Source of the DNA: an uncultured Eubacteriales bacterium
GTDB taxonomy: Bacteria > Bacillota > Clostridia > Oscillospirales > Oscillospiraceae
Assembly: GCA_900554275.1 (NCBI GenBank)
Contig: USGS01000040.1
Span: forward strand, 1-14,359
Length of the DNA stretch: 14,359 nucleotides
Direction of reading: 5' to 3'
Positions 1-6,530 of the stretch are shown one piece after another. The notes beneath the pieces are model-generated. The model was not told the origin of the DNA and ran no database searches. It was given only the letters and a program-made list of their open reading frames with translations. Numbering within the stretch: position 1 is the first letter of the stretch; each line of letters opens with the position of its first letter. The position numbers were made by a program, and so were the translations under genes.

Positions 1-312
1 GCCGCCGAGGGCACTGCCGTGGCCATTGCCGCTGCCACTGAGAAGCTGGAGAAGGGCGAGCTGCACGTGTTTGACACCGCCACCTTCACCACCAGGGCGG
101 ACGACACCATGAACGCCTTCAAGGTCGACTTCCTGAAGGTCGATGCTGACGGTCACATCACCTCCTACCTGGCCGACGTCGATACCGATCAGGCCTACGC
201 CGGTGATACCGAGGTCGTGCACGACGGTTACTTTGCCGAGTCTGAGAAGCGCTCCGCTCCTTACTTCGATCTGGAGATCGACGGCATCGAGCGTCTGGAT
301 ACCAAGATGTGA
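1..312 (+). CDS. BMP-family nucleoside-binding lipoprotein, C-terminal fragment
   Basis: This is the last ~103 codons of a gene that begins before the window; frame 1 is open from base 1 to the TGA at 310-312. The residues include LEKGELHVFDTATFT followed by an acidic stretch ending in GIERLDTKM. This resembles the C-terminal end of BMP/Med-type substrate-binding lipoproteins (PnrA, BmpA, NupN/YufN), where a 'kl..Gel.vFd..tft' segment is usual. These proteins sit on the outer face of the membrane and deliver purine or pyrimidine nucleosides to an ABC importer. The assignment leans strongly on the following genes, an ATPase and two permeases of the matching nucleoside importer class. A strong terminator directly follows, so the binding protein appears to be transcribed separately from the membrane components. 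The GTG at base 19 is internal and not a real start. Confidence 0.8.
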   Translation, partial: AAEGTAVAIAAATEKLEKGELHVFDTATFTTRADDTMNAFKVDFLKVDADGHITSYLADVDTDQAYAGDTEVVHDGYFAESEKRSAPYFDLEIDGIERLDTKM

Positions 313-347
313 TGTAAATTCCACAGAGAATCACATATCGCACCACA

Positions 348-394
348 AGGAGGTGGGCTGCACAGGCAGCCCACCTCCTGTTTTGCGTCTTTTT
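348..394 (+). terminator. Strong intrinsic terminator after the binding-protein gene
   Basis: A perfect 14-bp stem (348-361 with 366-379) closes on a 4-base ACAG loop and is followed by TTTTGCGTCTTTTT. It lies 35 bases after the stop codon of the binding-protein gene. It should end most transcripts there and uncouple the abundant binding protein from the downstream ATPase and permeases. Confidence 0.92.
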
Positions 395-420
395 CCTCTC
401 CCGCAACTCATTTTGACGAT

Positions 421-452
421 TTACACAAATGGAACGATTTTTTCTTGTGTAA
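421..452. repeat. Inverted repeat TTACACAA-N16-TTGTGTAA
   Basis: A perfect 8-base inverted repeat (421-428 and 445-452) lies in the AT-rich gap between the terminator and the ATPase promoter, about 46 bases upstream of that promoter's -35 box. A second, imperfect CACA/TGTG pair follows at 456-470. The 16-base loop makes a stable RNA hairpin less likely than a protein-binding dyad, but the role is unknown. Confidence 0.5.
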
Positions 453-498
453 CCTCACATTCTTTGTGTGGACCTGACAATTTTTTTGCGATTTTTGA

Positions 499-527
499 TT
501 TACAAGCCTCGACATCTATGGTAGAAT
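499..527 (+). promoter_or_regulatory. SigA-type promoter of the transporter operon (TTTACA-17-TAGAAT)
   Basis: TTTACA at 499-504 and TAGAAT at 522-527 are 17 bases apart, with an extended -10 TG at 519-520. The predicted transcription start is near 534-535. This gives the ATPase-permease-permease genes their own promoter downstream of the binding-protein terminator. Confidence 0.8.
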
Positions 528-600
528 AAACCGTATGGAATTTACCCCGGCGTGCTACGAGGTATTGCAGCCATCTGCGCCGAAAGAAAGGATGACAGCC

Positions 601-2136
601 TTGGAAAAGAAATGCGCGATCAGAATGGAGAATATCACCAAGCGGTTCGGCAGCAAGGTCATCGCAAACAAAAACGTGAACCTTGATCTGTACGAAGGTG
701 AGATCCTGTCCCTGCTGGGCGAAAACGGCAGCGGCAAGACCACGCTGATGAATATGCTCTCCGGCATCTACTTCCCCGATGAGGGACAGATCTACATTCA
801 CGACAAGCCCGTGACCATTGCCTCTCCCAAGGATGCCTTTGACCTTGGTATCGGCATGATCCACCAGCACTTCAAGCTGGTGGACCTCTTCACCGCCACG
901 GAGAACATCATCCTGGGCCTGGAGGGCAAGCTGGACCTGAACAACGCCCGCCAGAAGGTCAAGGACATCTGCGACAAATACGGCTTCGACATTGACCCTG
1001 ACATGAAGATCTACGACATGTCCGTGTCCCAGAAGCAGACCGTGGAGATCGTCAAGGTGCTGTACCGCGGCGCGGATATTCTGATCCTGGATGAACCCAC
1101 CGCTGTGCTGACCCCCCAGGAGACCGATAAGCTGTTCGCCGTCATGCGCAACATGAAGGCCGACGGCAAGTCCCTGATCATCATCACCCACAAGCTCCAC
1201 GAGGTGCTGGACGTATCCGACCGCGTAGCCGTCCTCCGTAAGGGCGAGTACATCGGCGACGTGATGACCAAGGATGCCGACCAGCAGTCCCTCACCGACA
1301 TGATGGTGGGCCACAGTGTGGCTCTGAACATCAACCGTCCCGAGCCCGTCAACGTCACGCCCCGCCTGAAGGTGGAGGGCCTGACCGTGTACGATGAGCT
1401 GGGCGTCAAGCGCCTGGACAACGTGACCTTCGATGTCAACGCCGGCGAGGTGTTGGGTGTGGCCGGTATCGCCGGCTCCGGCCAGCGCGAGCTGCTGGAG
1501 TCCATCGCCGGACTGTACCCCGTGGCCTCCGGCACGGTGACGTACATCGACCCCAAGACCAACGAGGAAAAGAACCTGGTGGGCATGGACCCCATGGACA
1601 TCCGCAGGAACGGCGTGGCCATGAGCTTTGTCCCCGAGGACCGGCTGGGCATGGGCCTGGTGGGCTCTATGGGCATGACCGGCAACATGATGCTCCGCTC
1701 CTGGCGTAAGGGTTCCAGCATCTTCCTGGACCGCAAAGATCCGGAGGCCCTGGCCCAGCGCATCTGGCAGGAGCTGGAGGTGGTCACGCCCAGCACCAGC
1801 TTCCCCGTCCGCCGTATGTCCGGCGGCAACGTGCAGAAGGTGCTGGTGGGCCGCGAGATCGCCCAGCAGCCCTCCGTGCTGATGACCGCCTACGCCGTCC
1901 GCGGCCTGGACATCAACACCTCTTATACCATTTACAACCTGCTCACGGAGCAGAAAATGAAGGGCGTCGCTGTCGTGTACGTGGGCGAGGACCTGGACGT
2001 GCTTCTGGAGCTGTGCGACCGCATCGTGGTGCTCTGCGGCGGTCAGGTCTCCGGCGTAGTGGACGGCCGCAAGACCAACAAACTGGAAGTGGGCGCGCTG
2101 ATGACCCGCGTGGAAGGAGGCAAGTCAGATGAATAA
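601..2136 (+). CDS. Nucleoside ABC importer ATPase (two fused ABC domains)
   Basis: This cytoplasmic protein powers uptake of nucleosides and corresponds to NupO/YufO of Bacillus. It has two ABC domains in one 511-residue chain, the usual length. Domain 1 has Walker A GENGSGKTT (40-48), Q-loop Q89, a degenerate signature SVSQKQ (141-146), Walker B LILDEP (161-166) and switch H197. Domain 2 has an altered P-loop GIAGSGQR (289-296), signature MSGGNVQK (406-413) and an altered Walker B region (MTAYAVRGLD, 428-437). Asymmetry of this kind is typical of the ribose/nucleoside importer ATPases, although AYAVRGLD departs from the common AAQPTRGLD. I chose the TTG at 601 because AAAGGA (587-592) lies 8 bases before it. 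The in-frame ATG at 592 is too close to that site, and the ATG at 535 would coincide with the transcription start. The gene overlaps the next one by 8 bases. Confidence 0.93.
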   Translation: MEKKCAIRMENITKRFGSKVIANKNVNLDLYEGEILSLLGENGSGKTTLMNMLSGIYFPDEGQIYIHDKPVTIASPKDAFDLGIGMIHQHFKLVDLFTATENIILGLEGKLDLNNARQKVKDICDKYGFDIDPDMKIYDMSVSQKQTVEIVKVLYRGADILILDEPTAVLTPQETDKLFAVMRNMKADGKSLIIITHKLHEVLDVSDRVAVLRKGEYIGDVMTKDADQQSLTDMMVGHSVALNINRPEPVNVTPRLKVEGLTVYDELGVKRLDNVTFDVNAGEVLGVAGIAGSGQRELLESIAGLYPVASGTVTYIDPKTNEEKNLVGMDPMDIRRNGVAMSFVPEDRLGMGLVGSMGMTGNMMLRSWRKGSSIFLDRKDPEALAQRIWQELEVVTPSTSFPVRRMSGGNVQKVLVGREIAQQPSVLMTAYAVRGLDINTSYTIYNLLTEQKMKGVAVVYVGEDLDVLLELCDRIVVLCGGQVSGVVDGRKTNKLEVGALMTRVEGGKSDE

Positions 2137-3220
2137 GAAGGGTTCTCTCTTTCACATTTCCAAGCGCGACGCGCTGCCTCTGCCCAAGGCGCTGCTGATC
2201 CGCGGCGGCATCCTGGTGCTGGCACTGGTATTCTGCGGCCTGGTCACCACCCTGCTGACGGGCCAGAACCCCATCGAGGTCTACGGCACGATCCTGGACG
2301 GTGCGTTCGGCTCTTCCCGCCGGATCGGTGTCACCGCCCGCAACGTGGCCGTTCTGCTGGGTATCTCCCTGGCCGTCACCCCCGCGTTCAAGATGCGCTT
2401 CTGGAACATCGGCGCGGAAGGTCAGACCCTGATCGGCTGTCTGGCCACCACCACCTGCATGATCCTGCTGGGCGGCAAGGTGCCCTCCGGCGTTCTGATC
2501 CTCATCTCCTTCGTGGCCGCCCTGCTGGCCGGTGCTCTGTGGGGCTTCCTGCCCGCCTTCTTCAAGGCCAAGTGGAACACCAACGAGACGCTGTTCACCC
2601 TGATGATGAACTACATCGCCATGCAGCTGGCCTCCTACTTCATCATCGTGTGGGAGGTACCCAAGGGTGCGGGTAAGATCGGCATCATCAACCAGTCCAC
2701 CCGGGCCGGCTGGCTGCCTGAGATCGGCAATGCCTACATACTGCCTATCATCATCGTGGCCATTATGACCGTGGCCATGTACGTGTACCTGACGTACAGC
2801 AAGCACGGCTACGAGATCGCCGTCGTCGGCGAGAGCCAGCGCACCGCCAGCTACGCCGGCATCAAGGTGGACCGCGTCATCATCCGCACCATGATCCTCT
2901 CCGGCGCGCTGTGCGCCCTGATGGGCTTCATGATGACCTCCGGCATCGACCACACCCTGACCACCACCATCGTGGACAGCCGCGGCTTCACCGCCGTCAT
3001 GGTGTCCTGGATGTCCAAGTTCAACCCCTTCGTCATGATCGCCGCCTCCCTGCTGCTGGTGACCATGGACCGCGGCGCCAGCGAGGTGGCCAGCGCCCTG
3101 AGCCTGAACCACTCCTTCGCCGACATCCTCACCGGCATCATCCTGTTCTTCATTATTGCCACCGAGTTCTTCATCACCTACAAGGTCACTCTGCGTAAGA
3201 GCAGCAAAAAGGAGGCGTAA
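2129..3220 (+). CDS. Nucleoside ABC importer permease 1 (BPD_transp_2, NupP-like)
   Basis: This is a 363-residue integral membrane permease, one half of the channel through which the binding protein and ATPase move nucleosides. It has a short basic cytoplasmic N terminus, a first membrane helix at about 24-44, and multiple later helices. Family landmarks are FWNIGAEGQ (91-99) and NTNETLFTLMMNYIA (150-164), both characteristic of the BPD_transp_2 permeases of BMP-type nucleoside importers; it corresponds to NupP/YufP. The ATG at 2129 has AAGGAGG 8 bases upstream and overlaps the 3' end of the ATPase gene by 8 bases, so translation is probably coupled. The next permease starts only 3 bases after this stop. 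The exact substrate cannot be read from the permease. Confidence 0.93.
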   Translation: MNKKGSLFHISKRDALPLPKALLIRGGILVLALVFCGLVTTLLTGQNPIEVYGTILDGAFGSSRRIGVTARNVAVLLGISLAVTPAFKMRFWNIGAEGQTLIGCLATTTCMILLGGKVPSGVLILISFVAALLAGALWGFLPAFFKAKWNTNETLFTLMMNYIAMQLASYFIIVWEVPKGAGKIGIINQSTRAGWLPEIGNAYILPIIIVAIMTVAMYVYLTYSKHGYEIAVVGESQRTASYAGIKVDRVIIRTMILSGALCALMGFMMTSGIDHTLTTTIVDSRGFTAVMVSWMSKFNPFVMIAASLLLVTMDRGASEVASALSLNHSFADILTGIILFFIIATEFFITYKVTLRKSSKKEA

Positions 3221-3223
3221 CGG

Positions 3224-4219
3224 ATGGGCTTCGACTTTGTATCTTTCTTCCCCCGTGCCGTGATGCAGGGCATCCCCCTGCTGTTCGGCAGCACCGGCGA
3301 AATTCTGACGGAAAAATCCGGCAACCTGAACCTGGGTATCCCCGGCATCATGTACGTGGGCGGTATCAGCGGCGTTATCGGCTCGTTCTTCTATGAGCAG
3401 GCCGTCCCCGCCGCCGAGATGACCGGCTTCCTGGCCATCATGATCCCCATCCTGTCCTCCCTGCTGGGCTCTCTGCTGATGGGTCTGCTGTACTGCTTCC
3501 TCACCGTCACCCTCCGGGCCAATCAGAACGTCACCGGCCTGGCCATGACCACCTTCGGCGTAGGCGTGGGCAACTTCTTCGGCGGTTCGCTTATCAAGCT
3601 GACCAGCAGCGAAGTCCCCTCCATCGCCCTGGCCAACACCAGCCGCTTCTTCAAGACCACCCTGCCCGGCGCGACCAGCACCGGCTGGTTCGGAGAGCTG
3701 TTCCTGTCCTACGGCTTTTTGGCCTATGTGGCCATCATCATCGCCCTGGGCGCGTCCTACTTCCTGAACCACACCCGTCCCGGCCTGCACCTGCGCGCCG
3801 TGGGCGAGAGCGCCTCTACCGCCGACGCCGCCGGCATCAACGTGACCAAGTACAAGTACCTGGCCACCTGCATCGGCTCGATGATCGCCGGTCTTGGCGG
3901 CCTGTACTACGTTATGGACTACGCCAACGGCGTGTGGTCCAACAACGCCTTCGGCGACCGCGGCTGGCTGGCCATCGCCCTGGTCATCTTCACCATCTGG
4001 CGGCCCAATGTCAGCATCCTGGCCTCCATCCTGTTCGGCGGTCTGTATATCCTGAACATCTACCTGCCCACCGGCGCACACATGGAGATCAAGGAGCTAT
4101 ACAAGATGCTCCCCTACGTTATCACGCTGATCGTGCTGATCGTCGTGTCCCTGCGCAAGAAGCGGGAGGATCAGCCCCCTGCGTCCCTCGGTCTCTCCTA
4201 CTTCCGCGAGGAACGCTGA
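3224..4219 (+). CDS. Nucleoside ABC importer permease 2 (BPD_transp_2, NupQ-like)
   Basis: This 331-residue membrane permease is the second half of the transport channel and corresponds to NupQ/YufQ. Near its N terminus it has the family motif GEILTEKSGNLNLGIPGIM (25-43), the counterpart of the 'sE+sGvlNLGieGmm' segment of these permeases, followed by several hydrophobic helices. It ends in a basic cytoplasmic tail with KKRED. AAGGAGG lies at the end of the preceding gene, 3 bases separate the two genes, and the gene ends just before a strong terminator. Together with the ATPase it forms a complete membrane complex; the binding protein is supplied by the separately terminated gene at the left edge. 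Confidence 0.93.
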   Translation: MGFDFVSFFPRAVMQGIPLLFGSTGEILTEKSGNLNLGIPGIMYVGGISGVIGSFFYEQAVPAAEMTGFLAIMIPILSSLLGSLLMGLLYCFLTVTLRANQNVTGLAMTTFGVGVGNFFGGSLIKLTSSEVPSIALANTSRFFKTTLPGATSTGWFGELFLSYGFLAYVAIIIALGASYFLNHTRPGLHLRAVGESASTADAAGINVTKYKYLATCIGSMIAGLGGLYYVMDYANGVWSNNAFGDRGWLAIALVIFTIWRPNVSILASILFGGLYILNIYLPTGAHMEIKELYKMLPYVITLIVLIVVSLRKKREDQPPASLGLSYFREER

Positions 4220-4228
4220 CCCCAGAAC

Positions 4229-4265
4229 AAAAAGAGTAGGCCGCTTGCGGCCTGCTCTTTTTCTC
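4229..4265. terminator. Intrinsic terminator after the transporter operon
   Basis: An A-rich left arm (4229-4243) pairs with a U-rich right arm (4248-4262) with one G-T wobble and a short CTTG loop. The right arm runs into TTTTTCTC, so it can end + strand transcripts. Only about 30 bases separate it from the next start codon, and no clear promoter lies in that space. Confidence 0.88.
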
Positions 4266-4296
4266 TACCTATTTTTTATCTGAAAGGAGAAGCACC

Positions 4297-5655
4297 ATGT
4301 CCTCCCTGCTCATTAAAAACATCGCCCGGCTTGTCACCTGCGACGACGCAGACCGCATCCTCCGGGATGTGGACGTGTACTGCGAGAACGGCTTCATCAA
4401 GGCCATCGGTCCGCAGCTGGACATCACCGCCGATGAGACCATCGACGGCAGCCATATGTTCTGCTATCCCGGTCTGGTGAACACCCACCACCATCTGTAT
4501 CAGGTGTTCTCCCGCAACCTGCCCCAGGTACAGAACATGGAGCTGTTCGACTGGCTCAGGACGCTGTACGAGATCTGGAAAAACCTGGACGCGGACGTGA
4601 TCCGCCTGTCCAGTCTCACCGGCATGGGCGAGCTGATGAAGCACGGCTGCACCACCTGCTTCGACCACCACTACGTGTTTCCCGCCCACAGCGGTGACCT
4701 GCTGGAGGCCCAATTTGCCGCCGCCGATGCGCTGGGCATCCGTATGTACGCCAGCCGGGGCAGCATGGACCTCAGCGTCAAGGACGGCGGCCTGCCGCCG
4801 GACAGCGTGGTGCAGACGGTGGACGAGATCATGGCCGACAGCATCCGCTGCATCGAAAAATACCACGATGATCGCTGCGGCGCGATGCATCGGGTGGCCC
4901 TCGCCCCCTGCTCCCCCTTCTCCGTGTCGGCGGAGCTGCTGCGGCAGAGCGCTATCCTGGCCCGCCAGTACCATGTCCGCCTCCACACCCATCTGTGCGA
5001 GACGAAGGACGAGGAGAACTTCATGCTGGCCCGGGAGGGCGTCCGTCCCCTGGAATATATGGCCCGACTGGGCTGGCTGGGCGATGACGTGTGGTTCGCC
5101 CACGGCATACACTTCAATGATGAGGAGCTGCGCCTGCTGGCCCAGACCGGCACAGGCGTAGCCCACTGCCCCATCAGCAATATGAAGCTGTCCAGCGGCA
5201 TCGCCCGCATCCCGGAGATGCTGGCGCTGGGCGTGCCGGTGGGTCTGGCGGTGGACGGCAGCGCCTCCAACGACGGCTCAAGCCTGCTGGAGGAGCTGCG
5301 GGTGGCCTTTCTGCTCCACCGGCTCAACGCCAGCCGCCAGGCACCCACCGGCTACGACGTGTTGAAAATGGCCACCCGGGGCAGCGCCCGGCTGCTGGGC
5401 CGGGACGACATCGGCCAGGCGGCCCAGGGTAAGTGCGCTGACCTGTTCCTCATCGACAGCCGCCGGCTGGAGCTGGTAGGCTGCGATGCCGACGCCAGCT
5501 CGGTGCTGGGCACGGTGGGCGTCCGCGGCCCGGTGGACTACACCGTGGTCCACGGCCGCGTCACAGTCCGTCAGGGCTGCCTCGTCACGGTGGATGAGGA
5601 AAGGGTGGCCGCCGAGGCAAACGCCAAGTGCCGCGACTATCTGGCGAAGGCGTGA
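4297..5655 (+). CDS. 8-oxoguanine deaminase-like amidohydrolase
   Basis: This 452-residue cytoplasmic metal-dependent deaminase belongs to the ATZ/TRZ/SsnA branch of the amidohydrolases. The expected active-site set is visible: H64-x-H66 (NTHHHLYQ), H232 and E235 (HTHLCET), H269 (WFAHGIHF) and D320 (AVDGSASND). The segments CTTCFDHHYVFP, RGSMD...GGLPPDSVVQ, LAPCSPFSVS and CPISNMKLSSGI match my recall of the Pseudomonas Pa0142-type 8-oxoguanine deaminases, which convert 8-oxoguanine to urate. Their relatives are often misnamed hydroxydechloroatrazine ethylaminohydrolase. The ATG has GAAAGGAG 7 bases upstream. Its position behind a nucleoside importer supports a purine substrate. Alternatives are guanine deaminase or an SsnA-type enzyme of unknown substrate. 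The class is certain; the precise substrate is an inference. Confidence 0.85.
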   Translation: MSSLLIKNIARLVTCDDADRILRDVDVYCENGFIKAIGPQLDITADETIDGSHMFCYPGLVNTHHHLYQVFSRNLPQVQNMELFDWLRTLYEIWKNLDADVIRLSSLTGMGELMKHGCTTCFDHHYVFPAHSGDLLEAQFAAADALGIRMYASRGSMDLSVKDGGLPPDSVVQTVDEIMADSIRCIEKYHDDRCGAMHRVALAPCSPFSVSAELLRQSAILARQYHVRLHTHLCETKDEENFMLAREGVRPLEYMARLGWLGDDVWFAHGIHFNDEELRLLAQTGTGVAHCPISNMKLSSGIARIPEMLALGVPVGLAVDGSASNDGSSLLEELRVAFLLHRLNASRQAPTGYDVLKMATRGSARLLGRDDIGQAAQGKCADLFLIDSRRLELVGCDADASSVLGTVGVRGPVDYTVVHGRVTVRQGCLVTVDEERVAAEANAKCRDYLAKA

Positions 5656-5660
5656 TCTCC

Positions 5661-5686
5661 TCCGTGTCGTTCTTTGCGGATTTTTT
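5661..5686 (+). terminator. Possible weak terminator after the deaminase
   Basis: TCCGT (5661-5665) can pair with GCGGA (5676-5680), using one wobble, and is followed at once by TTTTTT. The stem is only 4-5 bp with a 10-base loop, so this is a weak candidate, though it is well placed 5 bases after the stop codon. Confidence 0.35.
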
Positions 5687-5728
5687 ACGTACAAATGTGA
5701 AATTTTTTTCGAATTCGGCCTGCTTTTA

Positions 5729-5757
5729 TTTACATATTTCCGTTTTTGTGCTATAAT
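5729..5757 (+). promoter_or_regulatory. Strong SigA promoter (TTTACA-17-TATAAT, extended -10)
   Basis: TTTACA at 5729-5734 and a perfect TATAAT at 5752-5757 are separated by 17 bases, with TGC directly before the -10. The predicted start is near 5764, leaving a ~35-base leader to the TTG start of the next gene. It is among the strongest-looking promoters in the window. Confidence 0.88.
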
Positions 5758-5798
5758 AATTTCAATGTGTAACCACCCCTGCTGGAAAGGAAGTCGAT

Positions 5799-6488
5799 TT
5801 GAAAAAGTACGTTCCCACTTACGAAGGCACGCTGCGCAAGAAGGCGCTGGAGGTGCCCCGCTGCATCAGTGAATGCAGCGGTATCCGCGTGTTTGGCCGC
5901 CGCATCAAGTCTCTGGTGTTCAGCACCGACGTGGCCATCATCAAAAACATCAACGCCGACGCGGTCATCGCCGTCTATCCCTTTACCCCCCAGGCCAGTA
6001 TCACCCAGGCCATCATCGGCGTGTCCGACGTGCCGGTGTTCGTAGGCGTGGGCGGCGGCCTGACCAAGGGCCAGCGCTCCGCCCAGATCGCCGCCTTTGC
6101 CGAGCATCAGGGCGCGTTCGGTGTGGTCTGCAACTCGTTTATGGACGAGGACACCATCCGCATGATCAAGGAGACCGTGGAGATCCCCGTGGTCTACACC
6201 GTGGTATCGGAAAAGATAGACCTGGAGCGCAAGCTGGCCACCGGCCTGGACTTCATCAACGTATCCGGTGCGGACCGCACGCCCCAGATCGTGGCGGAGA
6301 TACGCCAGCGCTATCCGGAGCTGCCCATCATCGCCACCGGCGGCCCCACGGAGGACAGCATCCGCGCCACCATTCAGGCCGGGGCAAACGCCATTACATA
6401 CACCCCGCCCAGCAACGGCCAGCTGTTCGCCAAGGATATGCGCCGCTACCGCCAATGGTATGTGGAAAACGGCGACGAGGAGAACTGA
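5799..6488 (+). CDS. Conserved TIM-barrel protein of unknown function
   Basis: The 229-residue soluble protein has a regular alternation of short hydrophobic strands and helices, as in phosphate-binding TIM barrels. Visible landmarks are VAIIKNINADAVIAVYPFTP (45-64), FVGVGGGL (81-88), FINVSGADRTP (152-162), IIATGGPTEDSI (177-188) and AGANAITYTPPS (194-205). The last two resemble the strand-7 and strand-8 phosphate-binding loops of barrels such as ThiG, PdxS or NanE, but I cannot assign it to any of them. Close relatives in Clostridia are often labelled merely 'hydrolase'. The TTG start has GGAAAGGA about 7 bases upstream, and no ATG lies near. It is a single-gene unit with a strong promoter and a strong terminator overlapping its stop codon, so it is probably well expressed. 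The substrate is unknown. Confidence 0.88.
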   Translation: MKKYVPTYEGTLRKKALEVPRCISECSGIRVFGRRIKSLVFSTDVAIIKNINADAVIAVYPFTPQASITQAIIGVSDVPVFVGVGGGLTKGQRSAQIAAFAEHQGAFGVVCNSFMDEDTIRMIKETVEIPVVYTVVSEKIDLERKLATGLDFINVSGADRTPQIVAEIRQRYPELPIIATGGPTEDSIRATIQAGANAITYTPPSNGQLFAKDMRRYRQWYVENGDEEN

Positions 6489-6528
6489 GCAAAAAAGAAG
6501 CGCCTGTCGGCGCTTCTTTTTTGCTCAG
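6485..6528. terminator. Bidirectional terminator between convergent genes
   Basis: A perfect 20-bp stem (6485-6504 with 6509-6528) with a TGTC loop carries six A on the left arm and six T on the right arm. It can act on both strands. It overlaps the stop codon of the + gene and ends 2 bases before the stop of the - gene. Confidence 0.92.
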
Positions 6529-6530
6529 CT

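Noticed and set aside
395..600. Purine riboswitch in front of the nucleoside importer genes
   Set aside because: The three-helix purine aptamer with its conserved loop sequences is not visible in this gap. One may lie before the binding-protein gene, outside the window.
421..1314. A 297-codon - strand open frame over the start of the ATPase gene
   Set aside because: The composition is typical of an antisense shadow (Val/Leu/His/Asp-rich), it crosses the promoter region, and no family motif is seen.
1943..4081. A very long open frame on the - strand (712 codons) across the ATPase and permease genes
   Set aside because: Its translation is low-complexity Gly/Asp/His/Gln-rich, it has no ribosome binding site, and it lies opposite three genes with clear family motifs. 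It is an effect of GC-rich codon use.
4276..5166. A 296-codon - strand open frame opposite the deaminase
   Set aside because: It is antisense to a gene with complete active-site motifs and has shadow-like composition and no ribosome binding site.
5710..5717. Palindrome CGAATTCG upstream of the TIM-barrel promoter
   Set aside because: An 8-base palindrome in an AT-rich gap is readily explained by chance; no second copy or context supports an operator.
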